In this document: one piece after another, positions 8,116-17,231 of the stretch
Layout of the letters: every line of letters starts with the position of its first letter
Numbering within the stretch: position 1 is the stretch's first letter
Source of the DNA: Desulfobulbaceae bacterium
GTDB lineage: Bacteria; Desulfobacterota; Desulfobulbia; Desulfobulbales; Desulfocapsaceae
Length of the DNA stretch: 64,000 bases
NCBI GenBank assembly: GCA_019163335.1
Contig: JAFLKM010000002.1
Span: 1-64,000, forward strand
Direction of reading: 5' to 3'
Position numbers and translations under genes: made by a program
The notes under the pieces: generated by a model
The model's database searches: none
Seen by the model: only the letters and a program-made list of their open reading frames with translations
Told to the model about the DNA's origin: nothing

Positions 8116-8940
8116 ATGAGCATACAGATTCACCAACTCCTTGCCGGCCTGGAGCAGATCGCCCCCTTTTCTCTGGCTGAAAACTGGGATAATGTGGGCC
8201 TGCTGGTGGGCAATCCCGAGGCCTGCGTTACCGCCATACTCCTTGGCCTTGACCCGAGCATCCAGCTCCTCGATGAGGCCATTGCCCGTGGAGCTGACAC
8301 CATCATCACCCACCACCCGATTATCTTTCATCCCCTTGCCACAATCCTCACCAACTCCCCTGCTGGTCTCTTTCTTGAAAAGGCGCTGACCCACAAGATG
8401 AACGTCATCGCCTGCCATACCAATCTGGACAACGCCACAGCGGGTGTCAGTGATGCCCTGGCGGAAGCCCTGGGGCTCACTGAGCTTACCCCCCTTCGTC
8501 CCGGGACAATAGTCGAAACAGGCGCGGGCCGTATCGGCAGCTTTGATCCGCCGCTTACCGCTTCGGCCTTCATGGACAAACTCTTCGACGTCCTGAAGCT
8601 TGACACCATTCAGATAACGGGTCAGATTCCAGCCCAGGTCAAGACTATGGCCCTCTGCGGCGGCAGCGGCTCAGAGCTTGCCGAGATCGCCCTGCTGAAA
8701 GGTGCGGACCTCTACCTCTCGGCCGAGATCAAACACAACACCGCCCGCTGGGCAGAGGAATGCGGCTTCTGCGTCATCGACGGCACCCATTACGGCACTG
8801 AGAAGCCTGCCATGTCGTTTTTACACCGCAAACTCCAGGTCATGGCTGAGCTTCATCGCTGGTCGCTGGAGCTCTTCTTGAGTACAACCGAAAAACACCC
8901 TTTCACCTGCTACCATAAAAATGATCCAGATCTCATATAA
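8116..8940 (+). CDS. Nif3-like dinuclear metal centre protein (YbgI/DUF34 family)
   Basis: A 274-residue member of the Nif3/YbgI family, widespread metal-binding proteins of uncertain biochemical role, sometimes annotated as GTP cyclohydrolase I type 2. Visible family signatures are the N-terminal LAENWDNVGLLVGNP, the metal-ligand segment DTIITHHPIIFHPL, ACHTNLDNATAGVSDALAEA, and the C-terminal SAEIKHNTARW plus DGTHYGTE ligands. Length suits the short family form without the central insertion. GGAGTTGAGG precedes the ATG. It is followed 31 bp later by the zinc-ribbon coiled-coil gene; that pairing with a COG1579-type protein is common, and their function together is not established. Confidence 0.9.
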   Translation: MSIQIHQLLAGLEQIAPFSLAENWDNVGLLVGNPEACVTAILLGLDPSIQLLDEAIARGADTIITHHPIIFHPLATILTNSPAGLFLEKALTHKMNVIACHTNLDNATAGVSDALAEALGLTELTPLRPGTIVETGAGRIGSFDPPLTASAFMDKLFDVLKLDTIQITGQIPAQVKTMALCGGSGSELAEIALLKGADLYLSAEIKHNTARWAEECGFCVIDGTHYGTEKPAMSFLHRKLQVMAELHRWSLELFLSTTEKHPFTCYHKNDPDLI

Positions 8941-8971
8941 ATAAATAACCACCAAAACCAGGAGAACCATC

Positions 8972-9691
8972 TTGAACGAAGTCATCTCTCAACTCGTCGC
9001 CTTACAAAAAATAGACCTGCAGCTTGACACCATTGATAATGAAATCAAGCAGAAACAAGATGCCCTTGACAAGCTTGCCGCCATGCTGCTGCAAAGGGAA
9101 GCGGATATCACCCAACTCAACGAGCAGATAAGCGCCCTGGAACAGGAGCGCCGGATCCTCGATCTGGAGTTGAGTGAAGAGCTGGCTCATGTCAAATCCC
9201 GCCAATCAAAAATGATGCAGGTGCAGACCGGCCGTGAACAAACCGCCATTCTCAAGGAAATTGAAGATGGCAAACAGGGCATAAAGGAAAAAGAAGAAAA
9301 GATCGTCATCATCATGGAAGAAGTAGAGTTGCTGACCGCCCAGATCGCCAAGCAAAAGGAACTCGTACAGGAAGAAAGCAAAAACCTGACCGCAGAAACC
9401 GGCAATACCAAAGAAAGCATTGAGGCTATCATTAAAAACAAAGAGGGACAAGACCAGAACCGGCAACAGCAGGCAAGCCAGGTTGAGGCTAAACTTCTCA
9501 GCAAATACAATGTACTTCGGGAACGCCGCAATGGCCTGGCAGTGGCTAATGTCCTGGCCGGCGTCTGTCAGGGCTGCTTCATGAGTATCCCGCCTCAACA
9601 GTACAACATCCTGCTGCGGGGAGATCGGCACCTCGAGTGCCCCGTCTGCCAACGCATCATTTACCATCTGCCACTGGACGACCAGGAATAA
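8972..9691 (+). CDS. Coiled-coil protein with C4-type zinc ribbon (COG1579 family)
   Basis: A 239-residue protein made of a long, charged coiled coil (about 1-175, rich in Glu, Lys and Gln heptads) ending in a zinc ribbon in which CQGC and CPVC provide the four Cys ligands (GVCQGCFMSIPPQQ ... LECPVCQR). The family is linked to nucleic-acid- or ribosome-associated roles but has no firm function. It starts with TTG at 8972, supported by AGGAGAACC upstream. RNase P RNA follows about 130 bp downstream on the same strand. Confidence 0.88.
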   Translation: MNEVISQLVALQKIDLQLDTIDNEIKQKQDALDKLAAMLLQREADITQLNEQISALEQERRILDLELSEELAHVKSRQSKMMQVQTGREQTAILKEIEDGKQGIKEKEEKIVIIMEEVELLTAQIAKQKELVQEESKNLTAETGNTKESIEAIIKNKEGQDQNRQQQASQVEAKLLSKYNVLRERRNGLAVANVLAGVCQGCFMSIPPQQYNILLRGDRHLECPVCQRIIYHLPLDDQE

Positions 9692-9822
9692 ATCCCACGG
9701 AGAAACGTCTCATATTCCTTATCTTTCTTTTGGTGGACAATGCAAGCCGGTCGAACAAAAGGACCTGAGTCGGCAAGACTTTCTCCTTTCAACTTTGCCG
9801 CTCCTGCGCTATGATGCTCGAT

Positions 9823-10178
9823 GAAGCGGGCGCATGGTCGCTCCGGCCTTGTGCCGGGGAGGAAAGTCCGAACTCCGCAGGGCAGAATGGTTCGTAACGC
9901 GAACGCCGGGTGACCGGGGGAAAGTGCCACAGAAAATAAACCGCCCGGGAAAGTGCCGGGTAAGGGTGAAACGGCGAGGTAAGAGCTCACCGCCTGGATG
10001 GTGACATGCAGGGCACGGCAAACCCCATTCGGAGCAAGACCAAATAGGGAGACGTTTAAGGGCTGCCCGCTCATTGTCTCCGGGTAGGTTGCAAGAGATG
10101 CCGGGCAACCGGCATCCAGAGTGAAATGACCATGACCCCGCTCGCGGGGGACAGAATTCGGCTTATAACCCGCTTCGT
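9823..10178 (+). ncRNA. rnpB: RNase P RNA, bacterial type A
   Basis: Catalytic RNA that matures tRNA 5' ends. Conserved blocks are visible in order: GAGGAAAGTCCG, then GGGTGAAACGGCGAGGTAAG with AGCTCACCGC, then GGAGCAAGACCAAATAGGG, GGGTAGGTTGC and the 3' ACAGAATTCGGCTTAT. The terminal P1 helix pairs GAAGCGGG (9823-9830) with CCCGCTTC (10169-10176), followed by a T run that probably ends transcription. The ends were set from this helix and may be off by a few bases. Confidence 0.95.
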
Positions 10179-10190
10179 TTTTTAGGAACC

Positions 10191-10265
10191 GTTACAAAAC
10201 GGCCCTATCGTTTTGTCTACGGATCCTTATGTCGATTACGAAACAGCCCCACCGTTTCGTAACGA
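10191..10265. repeat. Pair of similar hairpins downstream of rnpB
   Basis: Two stem-loops have the same design. In the first, ACAAAAC (10194-10200) pairs with GTTTTGT (10210-10216) around loop GGCCCTATC. In the second, TTACGAAAC (10236-10244) pairs with GTTTCGTAA (10254-10262) around loop AGCCCCACC. Both have a 9-nt C-rich loop and an AAAC/GTTT stem top, so they look like diverged copies of one element. Function unknown. Confidence 0.6.
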
Positions 10266-10305
10266 CGTCGTCCCAAAATATCACTATCATTTCTTCGTTG
10301 CCAAG

Positions 10306-10413
10306 CGTTTTGACTCAGCGTTAAGTCGTTTTTTGGTTCAGCGTAAGCTGTTTTTTGATTCAGCGTAAACCGTTTTATGGTTCAGCATAAAACGTTGTAG
10401 TTCAGAGTGAACC
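10306..10413. repeat. Five degenerate tandem repeats of 21-23 bp
   Basis: Units at 10306-10326, 10327-10349, 10350-10370, 10371-10392 and 10393-10413 share the pattern CGTTTT, two or three bases, TTCAGCGTAA, two to four bases. The first four are close copies and the fifth is more diverged. A 10-bp hairpin (GAACCGGACT with AGTCTGGTTC, 10409-10430) overlaps the end. No coding frame explains the array, and there are no spacers, so it is not a CRISPR. Confidence 0.75.
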
Positions 10414-10501
10414 GGACTTTAGTCTGGTTCTAATAAACAGTTGTAAACGATCAGCAAGAATTGCAAACGGCTTTAAACAAAGGTTCATCTCCTCTTCCTC
10501 C

Positions 10502-11668
10502 ATGCCATCTGCCGCCGTCATTATCCCTGCCGCTGGAAGCGGAACCAGAATGGGCCTGGGCCACCCCAAGCAATATCACCACCTGGCCGGCGTCCCCATC
10601 CTGATTCATACCATCCGCGCCTTTGTCGCCACCCCTTCAATCCAGCGAATAGTTGTTGCCGTTCCACCAGAGCTCATTGCCGACAGCCGTCGCCTCCTCA
10701 CAGAGTATCACTTAAACAGCGATGCTATCACCGTCACCGGCGGCGGGCAACGACGACAGGATTCGGTCTGGGCAGGACTTCAATGCCTGAATGATGACAT
10801 TGACGTCGTTCTTGTGCACGATGGCGCACGCCCCCTGATCACACCGGAGCTTATCCAGCGCTGCCTTGATGCCGCCTGGAAACATGGCGCGGCCATTGCC
10901 GCTATCCCGGTGAAAGATACCCTGAAACAATCCCGGTCAGACCAAACCATTGCCTGCACCATCGACCGCAAGGACCTCTGGCAGGCCCAAACCCCCCAGG
11001 CGGCGCGATTCAGCCTGCTCAAACAGGCCTACGAAACGCTTGCCGACACAGATGTCACCGACGAGGCCGCCCTGCTCGAACTGGCCGGCATAGCCGTCAC
11101 CCTCATTGAAGGCGATGAGACAAATATAAAAATCACTCGCCCCATGGACCTGATCCTGGCAGAAAAAATCATGCAGCCATCCCCTCCCCCCACCATGCGT
11201 ATCGGCCACGGCTACGATGCCCATCGCCTTGTCCCGGACCGGGATCTCATTCTTGCCGGCGTAAAAATTCCGCACAGCCTGGGACTCGCGGGTCATTCCG
11301 ATGCCGACGTTATCACCCACGCCCTTTGTGATGCCGTCCTTGGCGCCCTTGCCGCCGGTGATATTGGCCGTCATTTCCCGGACTCGGATGAGCGTTTCAA
11401 GGATATTTACTCCATTTCCCTGCTGGAACAGGTCATGCAATTTGTCTTCGCCAAAGGACTTGCCATTGCCAATGCCGATATTACAGTCATCTGCCAGACC
11501 CCGAAACTGGCGCCCTATATGGACCTCATGCAGACGACCCTGAGCACCGCCTGCAAGGTCGATCGTACCCAGATCAACATCAAGGCAACCACCACCGAGA
11601 AGATGGGCTTTACCGGAAGAGAAGAGGGAATCAGTTGCCATGCCGTCATTCTCTTGATGCCCTTATAG
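10502..11668 (+). CDS. ispDF: Bifunctional IspD/IspF of the MEP isoprenoid pathway
   Basis: A fusion of two MEP-pathway enzymes. Residues about 1-225 are 2-C-methyl-D-erythritol 4-phosphate cytidylyltransferase (IspD): PAAGSGTRMG nucleotide-binding loop, GGGQRRQDSVWAGL, VHDGARPLI and the C-terminal DETNIKITRPMDL. Residues about 230-388 are 2-C-methyl-D-erythritol 2,4-cyclodiphosphate synthase (IspF): IGHGYDAHRL with Asp and His metal ligands, GLAGHSDADVITHALCDAVL, and the C-terminal KATTTEKMGFTGREEGI. Fused IspDF occurs in several proteobacterial groups, including many Desulfobacterota and Campylobacterota. There is no clear Shine-Dalgarno before the ATG; the leader is pyrimidine-rich. The repeat-rich spacer lies just upstream. 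Confidence 0.95.
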   Translation: MPSAAVIIPAAGSGTRMGLGHPKQYHHLAGVPILIHTIRAFVATPSIQRIVVAVPPELIADSRRLLTEYHLNSDAITVTGGGQRRQDSVWAGLQCLNDDIDVVLVHDGARPLITPELIQRCLDAAWKHGAAIAAIPVKDTLKQSRSDQTIACTIDRKDLWQAQTPQAARFSLLKQAYETLADTDVTDEAALLELAGIAVTLIEGDETNIKITRPMDLILAEKIMQPSPPPTMRIGHGYDAHRLVPDRDLILAGVKIPHSLGLAGHSDADVITHALCDAVLGALAAGDIGRHFPDSDERFKDIYSISLLEQVMQFVFAKGLAIANADITVICQTPKLAPYMDLMQTTLSTACKVDRTQINIKATTTEKMGFTGREEGISCHAVILLMPL

Positions 11669-11717
11669 CCAGCCCGCAAGACCAAGGACTTTCCAAAAAA
11701 GAAAGGAAAATAGACCG

Positions 11718-12965
11718 ATGAATATCCCCATCAATCTGGAACGGCTGGCTGAAACCTTTGTCCAGCTCTGCGAAATTGACAGCCCCTCCCGCCGGGAAAA
11801 AAAGGTGTCCGACTTTCTCACCAAGACATTTCGTGACCTCGGTGCCACCAGCATCTGCGAAGATCAATCCTCCACCCTCACCGGCTCAGACTGCGGCAAT
11901 CTTGTTATTTCTTTTCCAGGAAGGGGAAGTGGGGACGGGACGAATCAGGAACCAATTTTGCTGGCCTGTCACATGGACACGGTGGAACCCGGCTGCGGGG
12001 TGGAAGTCATCAGAAACGGCGACATCTTTACCAGTCGGAGCGATACCGTCCTGGGCAGTGATGATAAATCAGGTATTGCCGCCATCATTGAGCTGATCCG
12101 AATCCTTCGGGAAACGAACATCGATCATGCCCCACTGGAACTGCTGTTCACCACCTGCGAAGAAATCGGCCTGATCGGGGCCAAGGCCCTGGATCGGACC
12201 CTGCTGAAGGCACGCTATGGGTACGCGCTGGACTCCACCGGCATTGATCGGATTATTATCGGCGCGCCTGCCGCCAACAAACTGAAGATCGAGGTGCATG
12301 GCATAGCAGCACATGCCGGACTGCATCCGGAGCAGGGAATCAGTGCCCTGTGCCTGACCGCCAACGCCATCACCAACCTCCGGCTTGGACGCCTGGATGA
12401 AGAATCAACGGCCAACTTCGGCCTCATCCATGGGGGCGTTGCAACCAACATCATCCCTGACCATATCACCATCGAAGGCGAGGTCAGGAGCCATTCTCTA
12501 TCCAAGCTGATCGAACACACTGAAGAAATCAAACGTACCTTTCAGCAGGTGATTGAATGCTGGCCGCTCCCGCCTGCCGCTCTTCATCCACCCATGGAGC
12601 AAGCGACACTGGGGTGCCCATGCCCTGCAGCTTCAGGAGGACATCCCTCTCCGTCGCCGCTTTCACCTGTCCCTGAGTCTTTGCCTTCGGTGGAGATCTC
12701 CGTTCACTCTGAATATCCCGCCATGCACCTTGAACTGCATGAACCGGTCATCAAACACGTCAAGGAGGCCGCTCAAAAACTGGGGCGAACTCTGACTTTT
12801 AAGGTTGCCGGGGGTGGCAGTGACGCCAATATCTTCAACAGCTTTGGCCTGGCCACCGCCATTATCGCCACTGGCATGAACAAGGTGCACACCACCGACG
12901 AGTGTCTTGACATGAAGGATTTAATTCGCCTGACAGAACTGCTCTACGCCATCGCCGTCCACTGA
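11718..12965 (+). CDS. M20-family metallopeptidase (peptidase T-like)
   Basis: A cytoplasmic zinc aminopeptidase-type enzyme of the M20 family, nearest in style to peptidase T. Metal and catalytic motifs are LLACHMDTVEPG, VLGSDDKSGIAAIIEL and LLFTTCEEIGLIGAKA, followed by the dimerisation domain (HGIAAHAGLHPEQGISA) and the C-terminal KVAGGGSDANIFN and HTTDECL. The 415 residues are longer than usual because of a Pro/Ser-rich insertion between about residues 287 and 325 (PPAALHPPMEQ ... PVPESLPS), probably a surface loop. AAGGAAAATAG precedes the ATG. It is convergent with the ABC-F gene. Confidence 0.88.
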   Translation: MNIPINLERLAETFVQLCEIDSPSRREKKVSDFLTKTFRDLGATSICEDQSSTLTGSDCGNLVISFPGRGSGDGTNQEPILLACHMDTVEPGCGVEVIRNGDIFTSRSDTVLGSDDKSGIAAIIELIRILRETNIDHAPLELLFTTCEEIGLIGAKALDRTLLKARYGYALDSTGIDRIIIGAPAANKLKIEVHGIAAHAGLHPEQGISALCLTANAITNLRLGRLDEESTANFGLIHGGVATNIIPDHITIEGEVRSHSLSKLIEHTEEIKRTFQQVIECWPLPPAALHPPMEQATLGCPCPAASGGHPSPSPLSPVPESLPSVEISVHSEYPAMHLELHEPVIKHVKEAAQKLGRTLTFKVAGGGSDANIFNSFGLATAIIATGMNKVHTTDECLDMKDLIRLTELLYAIAVH

Positions 12966-13008
12966 TCTGACCGCATCGTATAGAGTCGTGCAGATTATCA
13001 GTCCCTTC

Positions 13009-14859
13009 TCACTCACTCCCGTTTTTTCGGGCTTCCAGCTCATGCCAGCGGTCATAGAGCTGCGTGACTCGACCCTCGACATCCGCTAATGCGACCCAGC
13101 ATTCATGCAGCCGTTCCGGATCGGAGACCGTCTCCGGGGCATCCATAAGGGCCTGAAGCCTTCCTTGCTCATCCTCCACCTCCACGATCCTTTCTTCTAT
13201 CTGATCATATTCACGCTGGTCGAGATACGAAAGTTTCCCGAGTTTTTTCTTTCTATCAGGACTCGTGGAAGCGGCTGCAACCACGGCCGGCGTTTCATTT
13301 TCCTGCCCGCGCTCCTGCATGGAAGCCAGCCACTGTTCATAATCGGCAAAATAACCTATCCCGCCCTGACCATCAAAACCGAGCACCTGATCGCACACCC
13401 GATCGAGAAGAAAACGATCATGGGTGACCAGCACCAGTGCTCCGGAGAATTCCAGGAGACTCTCTTCCAGCACATCAAGGGAAGGAATATCAAGGTCATT
13501 GGTGGGTTCATCAAGGAGCAGAATATCCGCAGGCTGCCGCATCAAATCAGCAATAAGAATCCGGGCCTGCTCTCCTCCCGAGAGTTGGCCCACCGGCATT
13601 TCCATCTGTTCAGGCTGAAAAAGAAAGCGCTTACCCCAGGAAATCACATGCATGGAGCGCCCCTGACAGACAACGGCGTCGCCATCCGGCGCAAGGGCCC
13701 GGCGCAGGGTCAGGGCCGGGTTGATCTTTTCCCGCCGTTGATCAAAACTGACAATCCGCACCCCATCCGCCACGCGAATGTCTCCATTATCCGGAGCTAT
13801 GAGCCCTGCGTTCCCGCCCCCGGAGGCGGCCAGCAACTGCATCAGGCTCGACTTTCCGCAACCATTGCGGCCCAAAAGCCCAAGCCGGACTCCTGGCGAA
13901 AGGACCATATCAAGGCCAGAAAACAACAGTTGTCCCCCATGGCTTTTAGCAATCCCATGCGCCTCCAGAAGTTTGCGGGTTTTTCGACCGGTGCCATTAA
14001 AGGCTATCTGGACACTGGAAATCGAACGATTACGCCCCTTGACCTGAGCCAGATCGTCCTGCAGCCGATACGCCTCATCAATACGGGCTCGAGCCTTGGT
14101 GGCCCTGGCCTTGGGCCCACGACGCAGCCACTCGGTCTCACGCCGGACCTTGTTCGACAAACGTTCTTCCTGCTGCAGCTGCTGACTTAAAAAGGCCTCA
14201 CGATCTTCAAGGAACCGGGTATAGCCTCCCTGCACCTGAAACGAACCCTCAGGATACAGGGTCGATAATTCCACCACCCGGGTCACGGTATTCTCCAGAA
14301 AACGACGATCATGGCTTACCAGCAGAACCGCCGATGGCCGGTCAGGAGAGGATCCCGACAACATCTTTTCAAGCCACAGAATCCCCTCGATATCAAGATG
14401 ATTGGTGGGCTCATCCATCACCAGGATATCCGGCTGCACGACAAAGGCACGACAGATGGAAAGCCGTTTCCGCCAGCCCCCGGATAAAACACCCACCGGC
14501 ACTGCCGTATCAGGAAATTCGGCTCGGCTCAACAGAGCGTGCACCCGATTATACTTCTCGCTTTCTTCAAGATCGAGACCTGCAAGGGCTAGCTGCAAGT
14601 TTTCAGCAACACTCTTATCCTCATCAAAGATGTCCGTCTGGGCAAGATACGATGTGCGCACATGCCGCTGAGTCAGAATCTTCCCCTCATCGGCATCGAC
14701 TTTATTGCAGATAATCTTGAGCAGCGTTGATTTACCGCTGCCATTGGGGCCGATCAAACCGATCCGGTCATTATCGTTGATCGACAGAAAAATATTTTCA
14801 AACAGTCTTTGAGCGCCAAAAGACTTGCTCAGAGACTGACAACTCAAAAGATTGGCCAT
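13009..14859 (-). CDS. uup: ABC-F ATPase, Uup-like
   Basis: A soluble ABC-F protein with two nucleotide-binding domains and no membrane segments. These proteins act on ribosomes or in DNA metabolism. Walker A motifs are GPNGSGKSTL (about residue 36) and GRNGCGKSSL (about 335), and signature motifs are VLSGGWRKRL and QLSGGEQARI. Walker B/Asp motifs are LVMDEPTNHLD and LLLDEPTNDLD. An inter-domain linker (about 235-300) is rich in Arg and Lys, and the C-terminal about 80 residues form a coiled coil (KKKLGKLSYLDQREYDQIEE onward), the feature that separates Uup from EttA-type members. Length of 616 suits Uup. No clear SD precedes the ATG. Confidence 0.88.
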   Translation of the reverse strand: MANLLSCQSLSKSFGAQRLFENIFLSINDNDRIGLIGPNGSGKSTLLKIICNKVDADEGKILTQRHVRTSYLAQTDIFDEDKSVAENLQLALAGLDLEESEKYNRVHALLSRAEFPDTAVPVGVLSGGWRKRLSICRAFVVQPDILVMDEPTNHLDIEGILWLEKMLSGSSPDRPSAVLLVSHDRRFLENTVTRVVELSTLYPEGSFQVQGGYTRFLEDREAFLSQQLQQEERLSNKVRRETEWLRRGPKARATKARARIDEAYRLQDDLAQVKGRNRSISSVQIAFNGTGRKTRKLLEAHGIAKSHGGQLLFSGLDMVLSPGVRLGLLGRNGCGKSSLMQLLAASGGGNAGLIAPDNGDIRVADGVRIVSFDQRREKINPALTLRRALAPDGDAVVCQGRSMHVISWGKRFLFQPEQMEMPVGQLSGGEQARILIADLMRQPADILLLDEPTNDLDIPSLDVLEESLLEFSGALVLVTHDRFLLDRVCDQVLGFDGQGGIGYFADYEQWLASMQERGQENETPAVVAAASTSPDRKKKLGKLSYLDQREYDQIEERIVEVEDEQGRLQALMDAPETVSDPERLHECWVALADVEGRVTQLYDRWHELEARKNGSE

Positions 14860-15084
14860 AAAAAATAACTACTTTGAGACGCTAAGCCTCTAATTTCGTG
14901 GGATTAAAAAAATGATAGAACCATCAAAATGGTCAGGAATGGGGCTTTTTTTATTGATTATTCAGACTGCTACGATTATAACAACTCGATTATGAGTAAG
15001 TAATAATTGTAAAAAAGGGAATTATTCTCGATAGTTTCAATTTGTCACAACCTCATTTTATACAAACAAACTGGATAAACTGCA

Positions 15085-16149
15085 ATGAATGACCACATCC
15101 ATATTAATATTACCTGGGCCAAGGAAAAGGCCAAAACCATCCTTCTCTCCAGGAAAAAAATAAAAATTGGGGTAGCCGCTGCTGTTGGTTTGGTCTGCGC
15201 CTGCATAATTATTGCTATCGTTGTTTCCACCCGGCTTCTTGAGGAAAACAACAACCTGAACGCACAGGTTGCCGCCATGAATCTCAAACTGATTGAAACC
15301 ACTCAGGAAAGTCAAAATTACGCTGACCGTGTAGATGACCTTTTGACTCAGAACTCCTCTCAAACGGCCACCTTTGACTCAGAAAAAGAAGTCTTGGTCA
15401 ATCAGACCCTTGCAGAATTTAATGAGCGAAATCAGCTTATTGAAAACATTATGAAAAGCCTTGGTGTCAAAATACAAAAACATACACCAACAGCCAACAG
15501 CGGCGGTCCCTATCTCCCTACCTCGCAATCCCTGCCAGCTGACTTGCTTCTCCGTACCGATAAAAATCTTAATATGCTGCTCTACACCCCCTTGGGACGT
15601 CCACTGGCAGGGGCAATCAGCTCCCCTTTTGGAAACCGAGATGATCCCTTTACCGGTGAAAATGCCTTCCATACCGGCGTAGATATCAAAGCCAGACGAG
15701 GGGAACCGATCAAGGCAACGGCTACCGGAACAGTTGTTGAGGCAAGTTATAATGGCGATTATGGCCATTTGGTTGAAATAAAAAACGGCAACGGTTTTAC
15801 CTCCAGATTTGCTCATCTTCAAAGCTATAAGGTAAAAGTTGGTGACAAGGTTAAACGCGGACAACTCATCGGTCTGGTTGGGAATAGTGGCCGGTCCACA
15901 GGAGCTCACCTGCATTACGAACTTTGTCTCAACGGAAAACCAATCAATCCAGCACCATTTATGCAAACCACCAATCTCTCGAAAATTCTAGCCAGCGAAG
16001 AGATTCAAGCAAGAACGCCCAAAAAAAAGATAGCTTCCAGCGGCAAATTAAAACAAGTCACAACCCCAAAAACATCTAAAATGAACGTAAAAAAATTGAC
16101 GGTGGCAAGTGTCAAGACGAAAAAGAAAGCATCCCCCTCTGCGAACTAA
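15085..16149 (+). CDS. Membrane-anchored M23 (LytM-type) peptidase
   Basis: A peptidoglycan endopeptidase-type protein or divisome regulator. The N-terminus is cytoplasmic, followed by one membrane helix (about residues 31-51, IGVAAAVGLVCACIIIAIVV), a periplasmic coiled coil (about 52-125), and an M23 domain (about 170-290). Zinc-site motifs are present: HTGVDIKARRGEP, with the first His and Asp, and GAHLHYEL with the HxH pair, so the enzyme is probably active rather than a degenerate EnvC-like activator. The C-terminal about 55 residues are Lys-, Thr- and Ser-rich and probably disordered. The gene is divergent from the Uup gene across about 225 bp. Confidence 0.88.
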   Translation: MNDHIHINITWAKEKAKTILLSRKKIKIGVAAAVGLVCACIIIAIVVSTRLLEENNNLNAQVAAMNLKLIETTQESQNYADRVDDLLTQNSSQTATFDSEKEVLVNQTLAEFNERNQLIENIMKSLGVKIQKHTPTANSGGPYLPTSQSLPADLLLRTDKNLNMLLYTPLGRPLAGAISSPFGNRDDPFTGENAFHTGVDIKARRGEPIKATATGTVVEASYNGDYGHLVEIKNGNGFTSRFAHLQSYKVKVGDKVKRGQLIGLVGNSGRSTGAHLHYELCLNGKPINPAPFMQTTNLSKILASEEIQARTPKKKIASSGKLKQVTTPKTSKMNVKKLTVASVKTKKKASPSAN

Positions 16150-16320
16150 TCTCTATCCCAACATCACTTTCAATAAAGAAAGGCCCCTATCTTCAAAGCC
16201 AAGTAATACGTAAGTTTTAGGCTTTTGGCTGATATTTCTCTCATCAGTAATGAATAATCCGCCATAACTTATTTGTGTAGCAAAGGCTCACCGCCATCCT
16301 CAAACAATCGTATAGACATC

Positions 16321-16563
16321 ATGTCCATGAAAGATCGTCCAGCCGTCAGCCTGCTTTCCTGTCCCGCCTGTGGAAACAATGAAGACTTTATTGAAGTAGC
16401 TGAGAATGTTATCATTACAACTCATTATGTCCAAAATCCAGATGGCAGTTTTACCCCGGGTGAAGACAACTCCCAGATTCTTGGCCCGGTTCGGCTTATC
16501 TGCGGTGAGTGCGAAGAGGATTTGACAGCCTTTCACCATCGTTTTACAGAAATGCTCTTTTAA
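16321..16563 (+). CDS. Small zinc-ribbon protein, function unknown
   Basis: About 80 residues with two Cys pairs spaced for a zinc ribbon: LSCPACGNNEDF near the N-terminus and LICGECEEDL near the C-terminus. No membrane segment or known enzymatic motif is visible. The open frame extends to a TTG at 16273, but the MSMKDRP or MKDRP starts (16321 or 16327) are more natural; none has a clear SD. It lies alone between the M23 peptidase gene and the convergent YkgJ-like gene. The two-pair Cys pattern and normal composition make it a likely real gene. Confidence 0.6.
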   Translation: MSMKDRPAVSLLSCPACGNNEDFIEVAENVIITTHYVQNPDGSFTPGEDNSQILGPVRLICGECEEDLTAFHHRFTEMLF

Positions 16564-16597
16564 CTCCCCATATTATCTTCCACTTTTTTTCCTGCAA

Positions 16598-17230
16598 TTA
16601 CCTTTCACAATGGGGGGTGGCAATTTTTGGCGGTCCTGCCACTAACATTTGGGCAATGGTGAGTTTTAATCGGGGATAAAGATGCCTTTTACCATCCATC
16701 AGTTCTTTTTCCAGAGTCACTAGTTCACGCAGCAACAGAGTTCGTTCCATACGCGGCACTTGAGCCATTTGTGAATCAGAAAACGTCTTTTTGACCAAAT
16801 CCTGACATCGAAAACAACCAGGAAAATCAAGCCTCTGTCCATCCGGTCTCTGCATGGTGGCAGGCACCCCGTGCGTCCTGCAAACCATAAGACGATGGGC
16901 ATAAAGCACGCAGCGGCCATTGTCATTCAACGGACACATCACCTGAGGTCGCTCATTTCTGGCCAAAGCTTCTTCACTGACGACAACATACAATCGGCTG
17001 CGCTGAAGGATCTCCGCCTGCTGCGCCGGGGGAAGCTGACAAAAACCCACCCAGAGATATCCCCACTCCACAAAGGTATGATGCTGAAACCAGGAGTCGC
17101 AACAGTTATCCGGACAACCGTCACAACTGAAATCGAGTTGGCCAGCCACCTGTGAATACCCTCTTTCCATGTCTTCATACACCCGCCGAATCCTTTCGAC
17201 CAGATCAGGAGCAAGCACCACTTCCTTCAT
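16598..17230 (-). CDS. Cysteine-rich YkgJ-like protein (putative metal-cluster protein)
   Basis: A 210-residue protein with the Cys pattern of the YkgJ/Fli B-like zinc- or iron-chelating family: CDGCPDNCCDSWF near residue 35, then MCPLNDNGRCVLYAHRLMVCRTHGVP in the middle and CFRCQDLV further on. These Cys clusters probably bind a metal. Start at 17230 was chosen because GGGAAATGA precedes it and it begins directly after the stop of the upstream AmrA gene (one base between them); the frame is open further upstream inside amrA. The tight spacing indicates translational coupling with amrA. The biochemical role is unknown. Confidence 0.75.
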   Translation of the reverse strand: MKEVVLAPDLVERIRRVYEDMERGYSQVAGQLDFSCDGCPDNCCDSWFQHHTFVEWGYLWVGFCQLPPAQQAEILQRSRLYVVVSEEALARNERPQVMCPLNDNGRCVLYAHRLMVCRTHGVPATMQRPDGQRLDFPGCFRCQDLVKKTFSDSQMAQVPRMERTLLLRELVTLEKELMDGKRHLYPRLKLTIAQMLVAGPPKIATPHCER

Positions 17231-17231
17231 T

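Noticed and set aside
7810-8418. Minus-strand frame of 202 codons over the tRNA-Met and Nif3-like start
   Set aside because: It is antisense to a clear tRNA, a terminator and the start of a recognised gene.
9661-10108. Minus-strand frames across the RNase P RNA
   Set aside because: The region is fully explained by rnpB on the plus strand; the frames are chance openings in a GC-rich structured RNA.
10306-10413. CRISPR array
   Set aside because: The units are contiguous, 21-23 bp and degenerate, with no spacers and no cas genes.
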